64,000 bases of DNA from Aphelocoma coerulescens (lineage: Eukaryota; Chordata; Aves; Passeriformes; Corvidae). Location: NCBI RefSeq assembly GCF_041296385.1, contig NC_091022.1, positions 23,393,967-23,457,966 on the forward strand. Direction: 5' to 3'. The notes below the pieces were generated by a model. It searched no databases. It was not told where the DNA came from and saw only the letters and a program-made list of their open reading frames with translations. This document shows positions 44,801 through 56,150 of this stretch, piece after piece; position 1 is the stretch's first letter, and each line of letters starts with the position of its first letter. Both the position numbers and the translations under genes were made by a program.

Positions 44801-47800
44801 AGGGGTCAGCAGGGAGGGATCAGACCCACAGTCTCCCCCAGCCTTGCTGGGCCTTCCCACATCCAGCCAGCAGTGCTTTCACAGCACCTGGGGCTGACAA
44901 GCCCTGTCCCCACCACAGCCCGTCCACTGCCATTCTTTGATGGACTGATCCCGTGGGTCAACAGCCACCCCCAGCGGCTCCGGGGGCCATCTGTGACCAG
45001 CACTTACCCTCTCGATCATGCCGTTCTCAATGATGGGGACACCCGACTTGTAGCAGATCTTGTTCAAATCCCACGATCTGGAAAGGCAGAAGGAGGAGCT
45101 GAGAATGGGCATATCCCACCGGGGACATGACAAAGGGTAGGGGGATGTGCGGGCACGGTGGGGGTCCCCGTCCCCCATCTGGAGCCGGACTCACTTTCCG
45201 TACAGTGAGACTTGAACCTTGCTGGCAGCCAGGGCCGCCTCGAGGTGGAGCTGCAGGGCCTCCTGCGTCAGGATGTTATCCCCATCCCTCTTCGGGGTCT
45301 GGATCAACATCTGGGAGGTGTAGACGGACTCCTCGCCCAACTTCTCCTTGGTGTAGCGCAGCTCCTGGCTCACACGGCTGCCCGCTGTGGAGGGGACCAT
45401 GATGTGCCCTGTCAGTGCCAGGGCAGGCAGAGCCCCCATCCCACCAATTTGTCCTGCCCACTAGGATGCCCAGGGACTGGGATGAGTGGAATCAAGGCCG
45501 CGCAGCATCAGATGGTGCCACAATTGCTGCATCCTCTGGGTGCTCACACCCAAGGGATCCAAACAGGGACCACCTGAGGACACACTGGACCAGGCATCCC
45601 CCTTCCCACCAACACAGTACCCAGCACCTGAACAGCTTGTTGGATTTGCTTTTCCCAGAAAAAACCCACAGACAGATGGTTGGTGAAGCAGAGCAGACCC
45701 AACCTGCCCACTCCCACCTGTGCACTGTGGTGGGTGCTGCAGATGCCCAAAACCAGCCCACAACATAGGAAGCGAAAATGGGGGCACCCCAAGCTAGCCC
45801 AGCTCCTGCATGGCACCCCAAGGCAGGCCGGGAATGAGTGTAGGGAGAGGCAGGCACCCCAAAGTCCTTGCAGGTGTAGGCTGCCGCACGAGAGGTTTGG
45901 GGACAGGGGAGGGAGGTGGTGCTGGGGACATCACTCTTCCCTGCCAAGGCTCTGGGATGTGTTCCCCTTCAGCAGCAGGAGAGCTCCGAGCACAGCAGGG
46001 CCAAGGTTTCCGGCTGAAGCCGCCAACTTCATTTGTGGCTGCCTCGGCGTGGAAGAGGAATCCCCTCCCAGCCAACGTGGCTGGGGCTGGGACCAAACCC
46101 TGCATGGCATTTTGTGTGGCTGAGCACCATCCTGGGGACAGTTATCCCCATCCCCTTCCAGTGAGGGGCTCCCATCCCTCCTGGCGTAGCAAAGGGGAGA
46201 CAACACAGCCCGGAGGAGGGTGGGAAGTGGATCCTGAGACCCCTCCCAAGTGCAGCACTTGGCTGCCCTGCTCCCAGCCCCCTGCCCAGGGTGGGAGGGA
46301 TGCTGCTCTGGCACATCTGGGGTGTAGCCTCCATCCCAGTGCCACCCACTGGAGTACCCCAGGATGCCCAGCATGGGATGCATCCCAAGGCAGTGCTGCT
46401 GGCGGGGGTGAGGCCAGCTCCTGCCCAGCCCCAGGAAAGCGGGGGGAGGTCACGATTCATCTGCACCAGGACGCTCCCCCAGCAAGAGGCGGGGGCCCCG
46501 GCGGGCCTGGCCCCCCGCCAGCACCGAGGAGGCCATAGCGAGACCGCAAATAAGGAGCAGAATCTTCCCTTTTAATGACTTATTATATGGGTTGATGTTT
46601 TGGTTTTTTTTTTTTTTCCCCTGCTTTTTGGGAATGGGGAGGGCAAAGCATCTTTATTGTTCCTGGCTGGGCCAGGGAGCAGCTGGTGTCCATCAGATGC
46701 CAGTTGGGATAGAGGTTGTGCCAGGGACAGGGAGGGGGGGACATGGCCGCGGCTTTTGTGTGTGTGTCAGAGGGGATAGCAGCACCCAGGGTGAGGGGAT
46801 GAGGACACAGGGAGGGTGGGTGTCGGGGCGGGGGGGGGGGGGGGGAAGTGGGACGCCCATCCCGTTCCCAGCAGGCTGGGAGGTCGGGCAGGAGGTGCGC
46901 CAGGCTGCTCTGATCTCAGCCATGCCACCCACGCCGAACCCGGGCGGGAGGTGGGACACAGCGATGAGGGGGTGCCCGACAGCGCTGCTGCTCCCGGGGG
47001 ATGCATCCTGCTACGCCCTGCCGGCATCTCCGCCCAGCGCGGCTGCGGGAGGAGCCACACATCTGCAAGCATGGGGTGGGGGCGAGCCCCCCGAAAAATT
47101 AAAGAGAGAAAAAAAAATAAATAAAAAAGAGAGAGAAAATAAAAAGCCGTCCCTTGTAATTAGTGTTAATTTGGAACAGGGCACTTCGAGCCGTCAGCAA
47201 GCTTCAAAGGCCGTGAGGAAGCCTCAAATTCCAACACCCTAATTAACCAAAGAGCAACATGAAAAGACAAGGCAGCGCACACAGGGCTGCCAAGGACACT
47301 TCAAACGGGCGCGCGCCCGCCGGCCGGCCAGCCCGGGAGCGGGGCGAGACGCCCCACGCCGCACGCAGCCCCCCGGCCCGGGAGGAGGCTGGGGGGGCAC
47401 CCCGATACCAACAATGAGCACGTTAATGAGGGACTGTATGTAAAATCTTCCTTTTTTCGTTGTTGTTGTTGTGTTGTTTTGTTGTTGTTGTTGTTGTTTT
47501 GTTGGTTTTTTTAAAATTCCAATTAACAAAGGGAGCCCTTGGCTTTTTCATGCAAAGGGCTCTCTGGTTCCAATCAGGCGTCCGGTCCTGCTTACTAACA
47601 GCCTGCTCTGCTCCCCGACAGGGTTTGGCTTCACTGCCCTGGACCTCCACATCCCCCCGAAATCCCACAGCAGGGCTTGGGGGCAGGACAGTGCCCCGAG
47701 GCAGTCATGCCCTGCAGGAGCATCCTCGCTGGGGTGGGCACTGCTCCTTGGTACCACTGGCTGAGGGTTTCATGCTGGGGGGGTCACGGGGTGCAGGCTC

Positions 47801-50800
47801 AGAGCAGTTCAGGCTGGACAGTGTATTGGGACCCTATGCCCACTTGCACTTCAAACAGCCAGGGTGCAGAGCAGGCTCCCCCTGTGCCCAAGCAGGGAGA
47901 GTGGATGCCAAGGACGGGACAGGGTCCCTGGCAGCGAGGGCGGCTGCGTGTGCGGCTGCCTCCCATCCACAGGCCACGCGGGGGGAGCCCTCCCCATAAT
48001 TACAGCATCCGCCACAAAATTATAGAGCAGGGCCGGAGCCTCCCTGCCCCCTTCCCGGCCACCCTGCCTGAGCCATTCCCCTGCCACTGCTCCCTAAATC
48101 CTCCTGGCACAGGACCCAGAGCAGGCACTGCAGCCAGCTCACCCTCACGCAGTGGGACCAACTTGTGCCCTCAGCTGCTCCAGCCAAGACAGAGCTTCAG
48201 CCCCTGTGTTGCCCCCCTGCCCTGGAAGCTCACTCCACATTCCCCCCAGGGGCAGCCAGAACCTCCCAGACTCATCTCAGAGGGTTTGGGGTCAGATGAG
48301 CCCATGCCAGGTCTTGCTGCCCGCAGCGCAGTTGCAAAGCCCCGCAGCCTGGGGCTGGCCCCCTCACAGCCACCCGGCTGGTTATGACAGCAAGGGGACC
48401 TCCCACCATGTTCTCCCAGGGCAGGAGGTGGACAAAGCTCGTGGTGCCCTGTCTCCAAGCACCCAAGGGTGGGGGGCAGCAAGCTGAGTGTGCCAGGGCA
48501 GCGTGTCTGGGTGGCACGGGGAGGGCAGTGGGTCGGGGCAGGCTGCCAACCCCACACGGAGCCCTCCCTGCCTGGCAAGGGTGAAGGCGAGGGAGGGATG
48601 TGGGAGGTGCTGGGGACCACAGAGAGGCACCGGTGTCTCCCCACGAGACACATGCTGCAAAGACCACTCTATGTCCCCTCAGGGTGGGTTGAGGCCATGG
48701 TCAACAGCACTGCCACCACACTGCAGATGGTACCCAGACACTTGCCAGTGTTGTCACCACTCGGGTGACTTGGGTGGGACAGGATGGCGGGGAGGGAACA
48801 TTCCTGGGTATGCATTCTCGCTTGGCCCCCAAAAACCAGGCCCTGTCCTGCTCGGCATCATGGGGCTACGGGATGTGGCAACAAACGTTGTTGAGTCCCA
48901 GATTCGGCTGGTGCACAGCTGATGACAGGGGATGCTGCAGCCCTGACCCCAGCTCCAGCTGGGCCCACTAGCAAGGGACTTGACGAGCAGCCCCCTTTCT
49001 ACAGCACAACATCCCAGTGCTAGGGTTGGAAACCACCACAAAGGCACAGCTGGGAGTGGGGCAAGGTCAGGTTGAGATCCCCTGGGAAAAGCCATCCCCA
49101 TGGGGAACCCCCTTTGCAGCACCCCCACTGCTACAAGAGGCACCCACGGGGGCAAACAGCGGCACAGACTGAGTGCATCCCGCTGGCAGAGATGCCCACC
49201 CTGGGTGATTAGAGCCCCGGGGGCTTCAGAGGGATGCCAGAACCATCCTGCAACTCAAGCACTATCCCGTATCCCGGTGGGAGGGGGTCCCGAGGCACCG
49301 CCCCAAGCATCCCTCGGCTGCAGCTTCCCCGTGCTGAGCGGCGTGCAAGCCGGAGGCCACCTTCAAAGTGTTGTGGGGCGGATTAGCTGGATTAGGGAGG
49401 CAGTGAAAGGACCCATGCTGCTCCGGAGGAAGTCTCGCCCAGGGCACACTGAAAGAGCCATTTTTACCTGTCCCGGCCGCTACCGCCAGCCTCGCCAAAA
49501 GCCCGGCGGCCCCATCCTGTCAAAACACGTCCTCCCGGCCCCATTCACCCCACGGCTGGTCCCGGGAAGGGGGGCAGCTGCGTGACAGATGGGTGCCCCC
49601 AGCAGCACCAAGGGACGGACGAGGGCTCGGCGCCGCCCCAGCACCTCCAACTCAACCCAGCCCCACCGAAGGGGCTCCCAACTAAGTCAAGAGGGGCGGC
49701 AGAAGACGGGGATGCCTTCAAAAAGCCAGCGGCGGAGGGGCTGAAAGGGCCCGTTTGGGGCCAGCTCCCCAGCCGCCGGCCCCGGCCGAAGTCTTTTGTT
49801 TAACGGCAAAGCTAAATTAATGTCTTTATTACCCCAAATCGGGGGGCGGCGGTTCCCAGCACAGGGAGGGGGGCAGCCGGGAGCTCGCACCGCCCCGGCC
49901 AGCGCCGAGGGGACAGCGCGACCCCCGAAAAAGAGAGAGAGGGGGAAAAAAAAAAGGGGGGGGGGGAGAGGGGATTCAGTTGGGAACTATTCACCGCTAA
50001 GACTCCTGTCAGCATTGACATAAATTTCCACTGGTGTTGGCATTTAGGCATTTGCCATTTCCATATGTATAGGGCTGCCTGTACTAATTATGCTAATCAC
50101 CCCCTCTGTTGGCTGCTGTGAAAAATGGCCACATTAGGCACTCCACTGCTTGCTAATGTCACTTAATGTGTGGTTGAAACATACATTCATCCCCCTCTGA
50201 ATGGTGAAATTTTTCCACATTGCTGGCTTCATTCAGGCAAGAAATGAATTTTTTGAACTCAGACCACTTTTCCAGGCCCGAGGGAGAGGCAGATAATAAA
50301 ACCCTCTTCTTGGGCCCTGGCGCTGCCCCCTCCCAGCCGCCAAATAACATTTAAAACACACAAAAAAAAAGAGCCCCTTCCCTAAGTCCGTAGATATGTC
50401 CAAGTTGGAAAAAAAAAAAAAAAAAAAAAAAAGAGGGGAAAGAAAAAGGAAAAACACTTTCTAGGAAATAAAAAAATATATAAGTTGAAAAGCAAAGCAA
50501 AATGGATAGGGGCAGATAAGCCACAGCCATCTGTAAAGAGTCTTCCAGTCTCTTTGGGTTAATTAGCAAAATTTTCCAGCCCAAAAAAGCTGACCAAGCT
50601 GTCAAGGAAGGGAAAAGGAAGAGCAAGAGGTTTTGCGCTCACCTCCCAAAGATAAATAAATAAAGGTGAACTGCCTGGACCCCATCTTCTGGTGGGTGGG
50701 GGGCTACTGGGTGAGCTTCCTTCTCCCCCCTCCCTTCTTGAGAAGAAAGGTTCTTTCAGAGCCAGAGGGGACTTTGAAGCAGAGGGGAGAGCCAGGCAGG

Positions 50801-53800
50801 CAGGTTTTTGGGATAACAGGGACCTCAGCAGTTCGTGGCAGCAACATCCCAGCTGCTTCTCACTCCTCCAAGCCCCTGAGGATGGGGGCACAGTGTCCCC
50901 ACAGATACCCAGACCCTGCAAACAGAAGACAGCAGGGTCCTGAAGGAAAAATCCCACCAGGCCAAGCAAGACAGTCCCCAAGGACCCTGGGCTGTCCCTT
51001 CTCTTCCCGCAGAGCAATACCTGTGTCACCACACCCTAAGAAAAACGAGGACCCTCTTTCCCCAGGACACCCATCTGGAGACAGAGCAGGGACATGGCAA
51101 TCCAGAAGCCACCCCTTAGGAGTGAAGCCGGCTCTGGCCAGATCCCAGCAGGCATCTTGCTGCCCCAGACACGGGAACAAACTGCCATTAGAACCCCCCA
51201 ACCTGTCAGTACCAGCCCCACACAGCCCCCCCAGATTCACCCTCTCCTTTCTCAGCCCCTGCACAAACATCCCACCCCACAAACCCACCCGCCGGCAGCA
51301 ACGAGACCACCCACCTCTCCATGTGCCCACCCAGGAATGGCTGTGGCATCCCACTCAGCCCCACTGCTGCTGTCCCACACCCCTCCACGGGACCCACCAA
51401 GCACAGTGGGGACAGGGGCTGGGAAGAGGGGCCACACAGACAGCGGAGAGGGCGTTCAATCCCCGTCCTTGGCTTCCTGTTGTGGCTTTCCCATTCCCTA
51501 CGCCCATCTCTCTGCAAAGAGAGTCAGCCAGTGTCTCCTCTCCGTCTTGCCCTGCCACGGGGGGAGCTCCAGGCTGCATCCCAGCCCTGTCCTGGGTGCC
51601 GAGGAGGGGATGCCCTGTGCCAAGAACTGTTGCAGAGATCAAAGAAGGACAAAAGCCACTGCCAAGAGGGTTGGGGGTGTCTCAGCTTTGTGCCCCAAGC
51701 TGAGAACAAGGGAGTAAATTCCCCTCACCCCCATAAGATGAATCCTATTTTATCCCATCAGCACATTTGGGGTGTCCATGACCCCTCCGAGAAAGGGACA
51801 GGGTCTTCTCCAGGGAGACTCGGCAGCTCTTTGAGAGCGCGACGGCTGTGCGGGGCGCTCGGCTGTTCCGGTTAGGAATTAACCCGGCCTTCCTTTGAAC
51901 CAGCCCTCAGCGCTATAAATCAGGCAGACCCATTCACCACCCAGGGCTCTGCCTGCCCAGAGCTTGCCTCCCCGGCCCCTTGGCCCTAAAGACGCCCTGG
52001 GAGAGCCAGGAACAGCTGCCAGGTGTCTAGAGGTAACTCAACACTCGCCGCTAGCCGGGATTTCAAAGCCTCCAAGTGGCTAATTGCTTCGGAGGAGCCT
52101 AATTGAACATTTCCACAGTCGAGTCCAATTTATGGGGTGACACAGCCTCCTTCCATCTCCCAAACAGGGATGCAGGTCAGGCGTAACCCCAGAACACTGC
52201 AAGAACCCCTCAGCCAACTCCCTGGTCTAAGGACATTCCCAGAACTGGGACAGGGGACCCTCTGCTTTCCCACAGTGGCTGGGGTCACAGCCGAGGCTCA
52301 GGAGGACATACCATCAGCATGGCCAGAATGCTGACCCCAGTCATGGGGCCAGAACAGGGCTGCCCCACCCTGCTCCCCTCTTTGGGGAGGAGGGGGATGG
52401 GACAGCAGCACCATGCTCCCATGGGAAGCAGCTCCCTTCCCTCCCCCACTCACCAGGATCCCAGCTCCCAGAGGGCTGAGCTCAGCCTGCAGCAGGGACT
52501 GTCTGGCACAGGGTCACACTCTGCTTCTGCAGCTCTGGGACCTCACCTGGGTGAGGCGGTTTGGGCTGGAGCATCACCACCCTACATCCCTCAGCCTGGC
52601 TAGGCAGAGGCAGGTGATCAGGTACAGTGGCCAGAGGCTTCCTGAAACCCTAAACCACCCCTGCCCGTGAGCTGGGACTCACTGGGCTAGGATGATGGGC
52701 CTGGGATTCCCTGCGCACATACCCTGCCCCCTTAGACATCCCACAGCGCTGCCTCAGGGCTAGGATGAACCACACTCCCACAAGCATCTCAAAGACCCAG
52801 AGGAGGCAGGAGCTCAGGGACCCTGGGGATCCCAAACCTTTGGAACCAAGCTGATGGGACACCAACTTTTCCAGCCAAGGAGCAAGAACTGCATTGCTTC
52901 AGCCCAGCAAAGTGGTACCAGGCTCACTGCAGAGGATGCACACTCCAACCCTGCCACACACCGGGGAATGTGAGAAAATAGGGGCTGAGAAAAAACCCAC
53001 AGCAGCTTCAAGTGCTCTGGATCCAACCACAGAGTCTGGGAAATTGTGTCCCGCTCTCCAGGGGCATCCAGGCCCTCCTGTCCCCTGATAATGCCCATCA
53101 CCACAGCAGCAGGATGGGGTGCAGTGCTCAGGGCAGGGTATACAGGGGGGATGCTTTGATCTCACCAGAAAATGCAGAAGCTGAGACCAGCAATGAGGCC
53201 AGGACCTACAGATGGTTATGGGGTGCAGCTCCACAGCTGATACACGAGACTGAAAGTGTCACTGCAAACCTTCCTTCCGCATCCTGACCCATGCGTGCCT
53301 GCCAGGGACCCCATGGGACTAAAGCCATCTCAGACACATCATCATTGGCGGTCACAGGTTGTGCCAGCGCCTGAGGACACTGGGGCTGTGCCACCCAAGA
53401 GCAAGGCACAGAGGGGTCTGCCCCAAGTGCACACTCCCAGGGGAAGAGCCCTGTCAGGAAGGACAAGGGGAGGCTCTGAGTTTCACCCTTGGCATCACAC
53501 GCCATCCTCAGCCTGGCACTGCAGATCCAGAGCAGGGGCTGTGCGCAGACCCAGTGCACCCACTGCCCAGGAAGGGGCAGGACACCCCAGGTCAGTGGTG
53601 TTTCACCACGGAGTTAAAAAAAAAAAAAATTCAATCCAGTCCCTGACACTGAAGAGGATGGGAAGCCATGAGAAAGAGAAGGTTCCTGAGAGAGGCCCCC
53701 GGCACCCACACTACAGCCAGACCGCAGTGTGGGGGAAATCCCCCAAGAGCAGCCGCAGTTGCTCCTGGCTGTGCCCGTGCGAGCAGGGAAGCACAGTGGG

Positions 53801-55699
53801 GCACAGGAAAAGCCGGGTTTCTGGGCGCTTCCAGCCGTCCCCAGGCTTGGCCCCTTCCCCATCCCACTCTCCACCCTGATGTGCCGCAAGTCCCATTCCC
53901 CTTAACAGGAACAACCACAGCCGCTTTCCTGGCCACAGTTCTACAAAACGCTGACTCCTTGCTACCCCAAAAGCACAATAAAAATTCAATGGAGCCGGAG
54001 CCACGACCCAGAGTGAGGGAACCACGGAGGGAGCACGTCCCTGCTTCAGCAGCCACGGCTCAGGCGCTGGCTGGACCAGGAGGTATCACTGGATTTCTCT
54101 GCTACGTGTTGCAGCGGAAAGGGGTGATGGAGACGAGATCTGGGGAGGGGGGACAAACACCCTTGGGGAGTGGGGAGCAGGTGGGAAAGCCGGGCATTCC
54201 TGGGCAGAGGTCCGTGCGTGCATCTGTGTGCAAGCAGCCAGGGAGCGCAGAGCTCTTTTTTTTAAATTAAAAAAAAAAAAAAAGGGGGTGGGAGAGCAAA
54301 GTTGCTTCTATTGTTGAACCAAATCCAAGAGTAGCTGAGGACCACACAGGGAGCGGGGCGTGGGGGAGGAGGCAGCGCTCCCGCACAAAGATGGCTGACA
54401 CCCCTCCGCTGAGCAACATCTGCCCCTGCACAGCACCCCGCGGGGACCCCCGCCCGGGGGATCCCCCCGCCGCGCCCGGCGGCACGGACGGGGGGTACGA
54501 CTCGGGGCGCTGCCCCCCCCCAGGGCCCCCCAAAGCCGGAGGGAGGCGCAGGAAAAGCAAATCCCAGACCCGTGAAGCGGGGCTGCAGGGATCAGGGAGA
54601 GAAAATCCACGCTGGAGTTATTAATAACAAAGGAGGGGGATCAGCCGCTTCCACTCGGAAACGGGGATTTGCTCCTGCCTGACCCTACCCGCGCTCCCGT
54701 TCCTCCCGGGCAGGGGTCCCGGGCCGGGACTGGCGGCTCCGCGGCGCCGGCTCTGCCCCGGTGCGGGCTGCGGCCGTCCCCGGGGGTGCTTCCCACCGGG
54801 AGGGGGGTGTCCAGCACCATCCCCGTCGCATGTGTCTGCACCGTCGCGCGGGGACCCCCGTCGGGACACGCGTGGGGGTCCCTCTGCAACTCGGCACCAC
54901 GCACTCGCGCAAGGCGCAGCCCGAGCGGCCGCGCACACAGAACCCCCGCTCGTGGGCACCCACGGGCCCGTCCTCCGCGGCCCCGCTGGCGGGACGCCCG
55001 GCGGCGGCATCCTCATCTTCCTCCTCCCGCCCCGCTCCCGCGCTGTCACCTGCCTGCCGGCCGGCCCCGCACTCCGCGCCGCGCGTGGGGGACAAAGCCG
55101 CGGCCGGGAGAGGGACCGGCACCGTTCCCACGGGCGGCCGAGCCCGCAGGGCCGCGCTTACCTTCCACCCAGAGGTGCTCGATGTCGGTCTCGATGGAGG
55201 CCACCCGTAGTCCCACGGCCAGCGCCCCGAACACCAGCAGCCCCACGAAGAGCACCTTCCCGCAGTGCCGCTGGATCCGGCAACCCAGGGCGAAGAGCAG
55301 CGCCTGAAAGCGGGCCCGCAGCCACAGCGGGGTCCTCTGGCCCACGGCCCTGCCCTGCGAAGGGGGCGAGGATCGGGTCAGCCCGGGAGAGGAGACGGGG
55401 GAGCCCCCTGCCCAGGGAAGGGGACCCGCAGCGGGGCGGGATGCCCGCGGCCGCCGCGCTCTGTTGGCTGCGGAGCGGGACCGTGAGTGCCGGAGGTTCA
55501 CGGAGCCGGGGGACACGGGGGTCCCCGCACCCGCCCGGCCCGGCCCGGCCCGGGCTCCTCCACGCTCTCCGAACTCCCCTCCCCGGCCCACAGCCTCCGC
55601 GAGAGCGGGCGATGCTCGCCCCTCACTCACCTCGGGCAGCGGCTTGCGGCGGGCGGCGCGGAGCGGCGGCGGCGCGGCGCGGGGGGGCTCGGCCGGCAT
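35832..55699 (-). CDS. PTCH2: Patched 2, Hedgehog receptor
   Basis: There are 23 coding exons, right to left: 55699-55631, 55354-55162, 45384-45195, 45077-45008, 44783-44692, 42731-42536, 42443-42322, 42050-41903, 41672-41541, 41463-41308, 41184-41092, 41005-40880, 40800-40682, 40574-40169, 40081-39769, 39510-39368, 39279-39099, 38594-38311, 37798-37661, 37535-37393, 37123-37024, 36625-36380 and 36236-35832. They sum to 4065 nt and 1354 aa. It is a 12-pass RND-family membrane protein that binds Hedgehog and restrains Smoothened. TM1 is near residues 57-73. The sterol-sensing domain spans about 395-560. The paired proton/cation motifs are GIGVDD (464-469, TM4) and GIGVEF (1046-1051, TM10). Both large extracellular loops are complete. 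The tail (from about 1139) is longer than in human PTCH2 (1203 aa). Intron 2 is 9.8 kb. The ATG at 55699 opens in a CpG island. Confidence 0.97.
36640..37015. repeat. degenerate purine-rich repeat in PTCH2 intron 21
   Basis: The intron is almost all purine on the plus strand, with loosely repeated words such as GGGATGGG, GGATCAGGGAGGG, GGTATGGGGCAAG and GGAGGGATGG. No fixed period is obvious. It is probably a decayed simple repeat with no coding value. Confidence 0.5.
38611..38675 (-). pseudogene. partial copy of PTCH2 exon 17 inside intron 17
   Basis: Bases 38624-38666 repeat 39222-39264 of exon 17 with one difference in 43. Weaker similarity on both sides is broken by small gaps (AGGCAG and CTGCCTG on one side, CCTGTA on the other). 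On the minus strand it would read [14 protein letters not shown]. It has no acceptor AG, because the homologous splice site falls in a gap. It lies about 30 bp before the exon 18 acceptor. A local duplication is the simplest origin. Confidence 0.8.
43425..43620. promoter_or_regulatory. enhancer-like island, PTCH2 intron 5 (candidate 1)
   Basis: This is a low-CpG, non-repetitive block in an otherwise C-rich intron. It carries TAATAATTCATGA, several CTTTGT/CTTTGTT SOX/TCF-type cores and CCTTTTATCTG. Its texture resembles conserved noncoding elements. Conservation was not tested. Confidence 0.3.
43975..44110. promoter_or_regulatory. enhancer-like island, PTCH2 intron 5 (candidate 2)
   Basis: This is an AT-richer block with CATTAGCATGAGAAAG, GTTTACTGACAATG and CTATTTCATCTATTTGG, that is POU/homeodomain, forkhead and SOX-type cores packed in about 130 bp. 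It sits between C-rich flanks. The call is inferred from composition only. Confidence 0.3.
46828..46845. repeat. poly(G) run
   Basis: Sixteen consecutive G (46830-46845) follow GGGGC, in PTCH2 intron 2. The tract could form a G-quadruplex and is prone to length errors in assembly. Confidence 0.9.
47085..47290. promoter_or_regulatory. enhancer-like AT-rich island, PTCH2 intron 2
   Basis: After an A/GA-rich simple stretch (47098-47145) comes unique sequence with TTGTAATTAGTGTTAATTTGG and CACCCTAATTAACCAAAGAG, i.e. several homeodomain TAAT cores within 130 bp, between GC-rich flanks. This is a candidate conserved element. Conservation was not tested. Confidence 0.35.
47457..47505. repeat. (TTG)n microsatellite with T-runs
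   Basis: Imperfect GTT repeats (about 12 units, interrupted by TTTT blocks) lie in PTCH2 intron 2. Confidence 0.9.
49930..49972. repeat. GA-, A- and G-rich low-complexity tract
   Basis: AGAGAGAG is followed by an A-run and then a G-run on the plus strand, just before the AT-rich island at 49980. It is a homopurine tract that could form triplex or G-quadruplex DNA. Confidence 0.75.
49980..50260. promoter_or_regulatory. enhancer-like AT-rich island, PTCH2 intron 2 (strongest candidate)
   Basis: About 280 bp of AT-rich, complex, repeat-free sequence stands out from the GC-rich intron. It holds CTAATTATGCTAATCAC, TCCATATGTATAGGG, AAATGGCCACATTAG, TGCTAATGTCACTTAATGTG and CATTCAGGCAAG. This looks like a dense set of homeodomain, POU, SRF-like and related cores. 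The intron region and texture fit a developmental enhancer of PTCH2. Nothing suggests an exon. Confidence 0.4.
50409..50432. repeat. poly(A) run
   Basis: Twenty-four consecutive A lie in PTCH2 intron 2, followed by a GA-rich stretch. No target-site duplication or retrogene is visible beside it. Confidence 0.9.
51830..52145. promoter_or_regulatory. enhancer-like island, PTCH2 intron 2
   Basis: The block contains GGTTAGGAATTAACCCGG, TCCTTTGAACCAGCC, CGCTATAAATCAGG, GTGGCTAATTGCTTCGG and CCTAATTGAACATTTCCAC. These are unique sequences with repeated TAAT/ATTA cores and a TCF-type CTTTGAA. It differs in texture from the C-rich repeats around it. The call is inferred only. Confidence 0.35.
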
Positions 55700-56150
55700 G
55701 GCGGGGCGGCTGGCGGGGCTGGGCACCCCCGTTATGTGGGGCCGAGCGCGGCGGCGGCCCCCATGCGCGCGGCGGGGCCGTGCCGGTGCCGGTGCCGGTG
55801 CGGATGGAGGGCTGTGTGTGCGCCGCCGGCCGCCCGCCGCGCCTCTAAAGGGGAGGCGGGGGCGGGGGGCGCCGGGGCCGCGCCGCCGCCGCCGCTCCCA
55901 TTGGCCGCCGCCGCCGCGGCAGCGCCCATCGCCGCTGCTAAGCAACGGCGCGCCCGCCGCCGGCGGCCACACACCGCGCTCCCCCCCGCGCCGCCCCGCG
56001 CCGCACCGCACCGGCCCCGCCGCGGGGGGGAGCGCGGCGGCGGCGGCACCGGGGCACCGGCACGGCCCGCGCCCGGGGCTGCCCGCACCTCCCGCTCCGG
56101 CACCGGCAGCCCTCCACAGACGGCCCCGGGGATGGGCATCCCCCTGTAAG
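54380..56150 (-). promoter_or_regulatory. PTCH2 CpG-island promoter region
   Basis: This is a dense CpG island covering PTCH2 exons 1 and 2 and about 450 bp upstream of the ATG. No TATA box is evident. Many CCGCCC/GGGCGG Sp1-type sites and long G tracts are present. I did not find an exact GLI site (GACCACCCA) near the start. The transcription start is not placed. Confidence 0.6.

Noticed and set aside
50666..51703. 345-aa plus-strand open frame in PTCH2 intron 2
   Set aside because: Low-complexity composition, overlapping open frames on the other strand and no recognised fold. It is more likely chance in stop-poor C-rich DNA.
53580..53640. A-run near 53617 as a retrogene tail
   Set aside because: No upstream gene-like sequence, target-site duplication or poly(A) signal was found. 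It is treated as a simple A tract.
54832..56011. Long open frames on both strands around PTCH2 exons 1-2
   Set aside because: CpG-island artefact. Only the PTCH2 exon segments (55162-55354, 55631-55699) have splice sites and family similarity.
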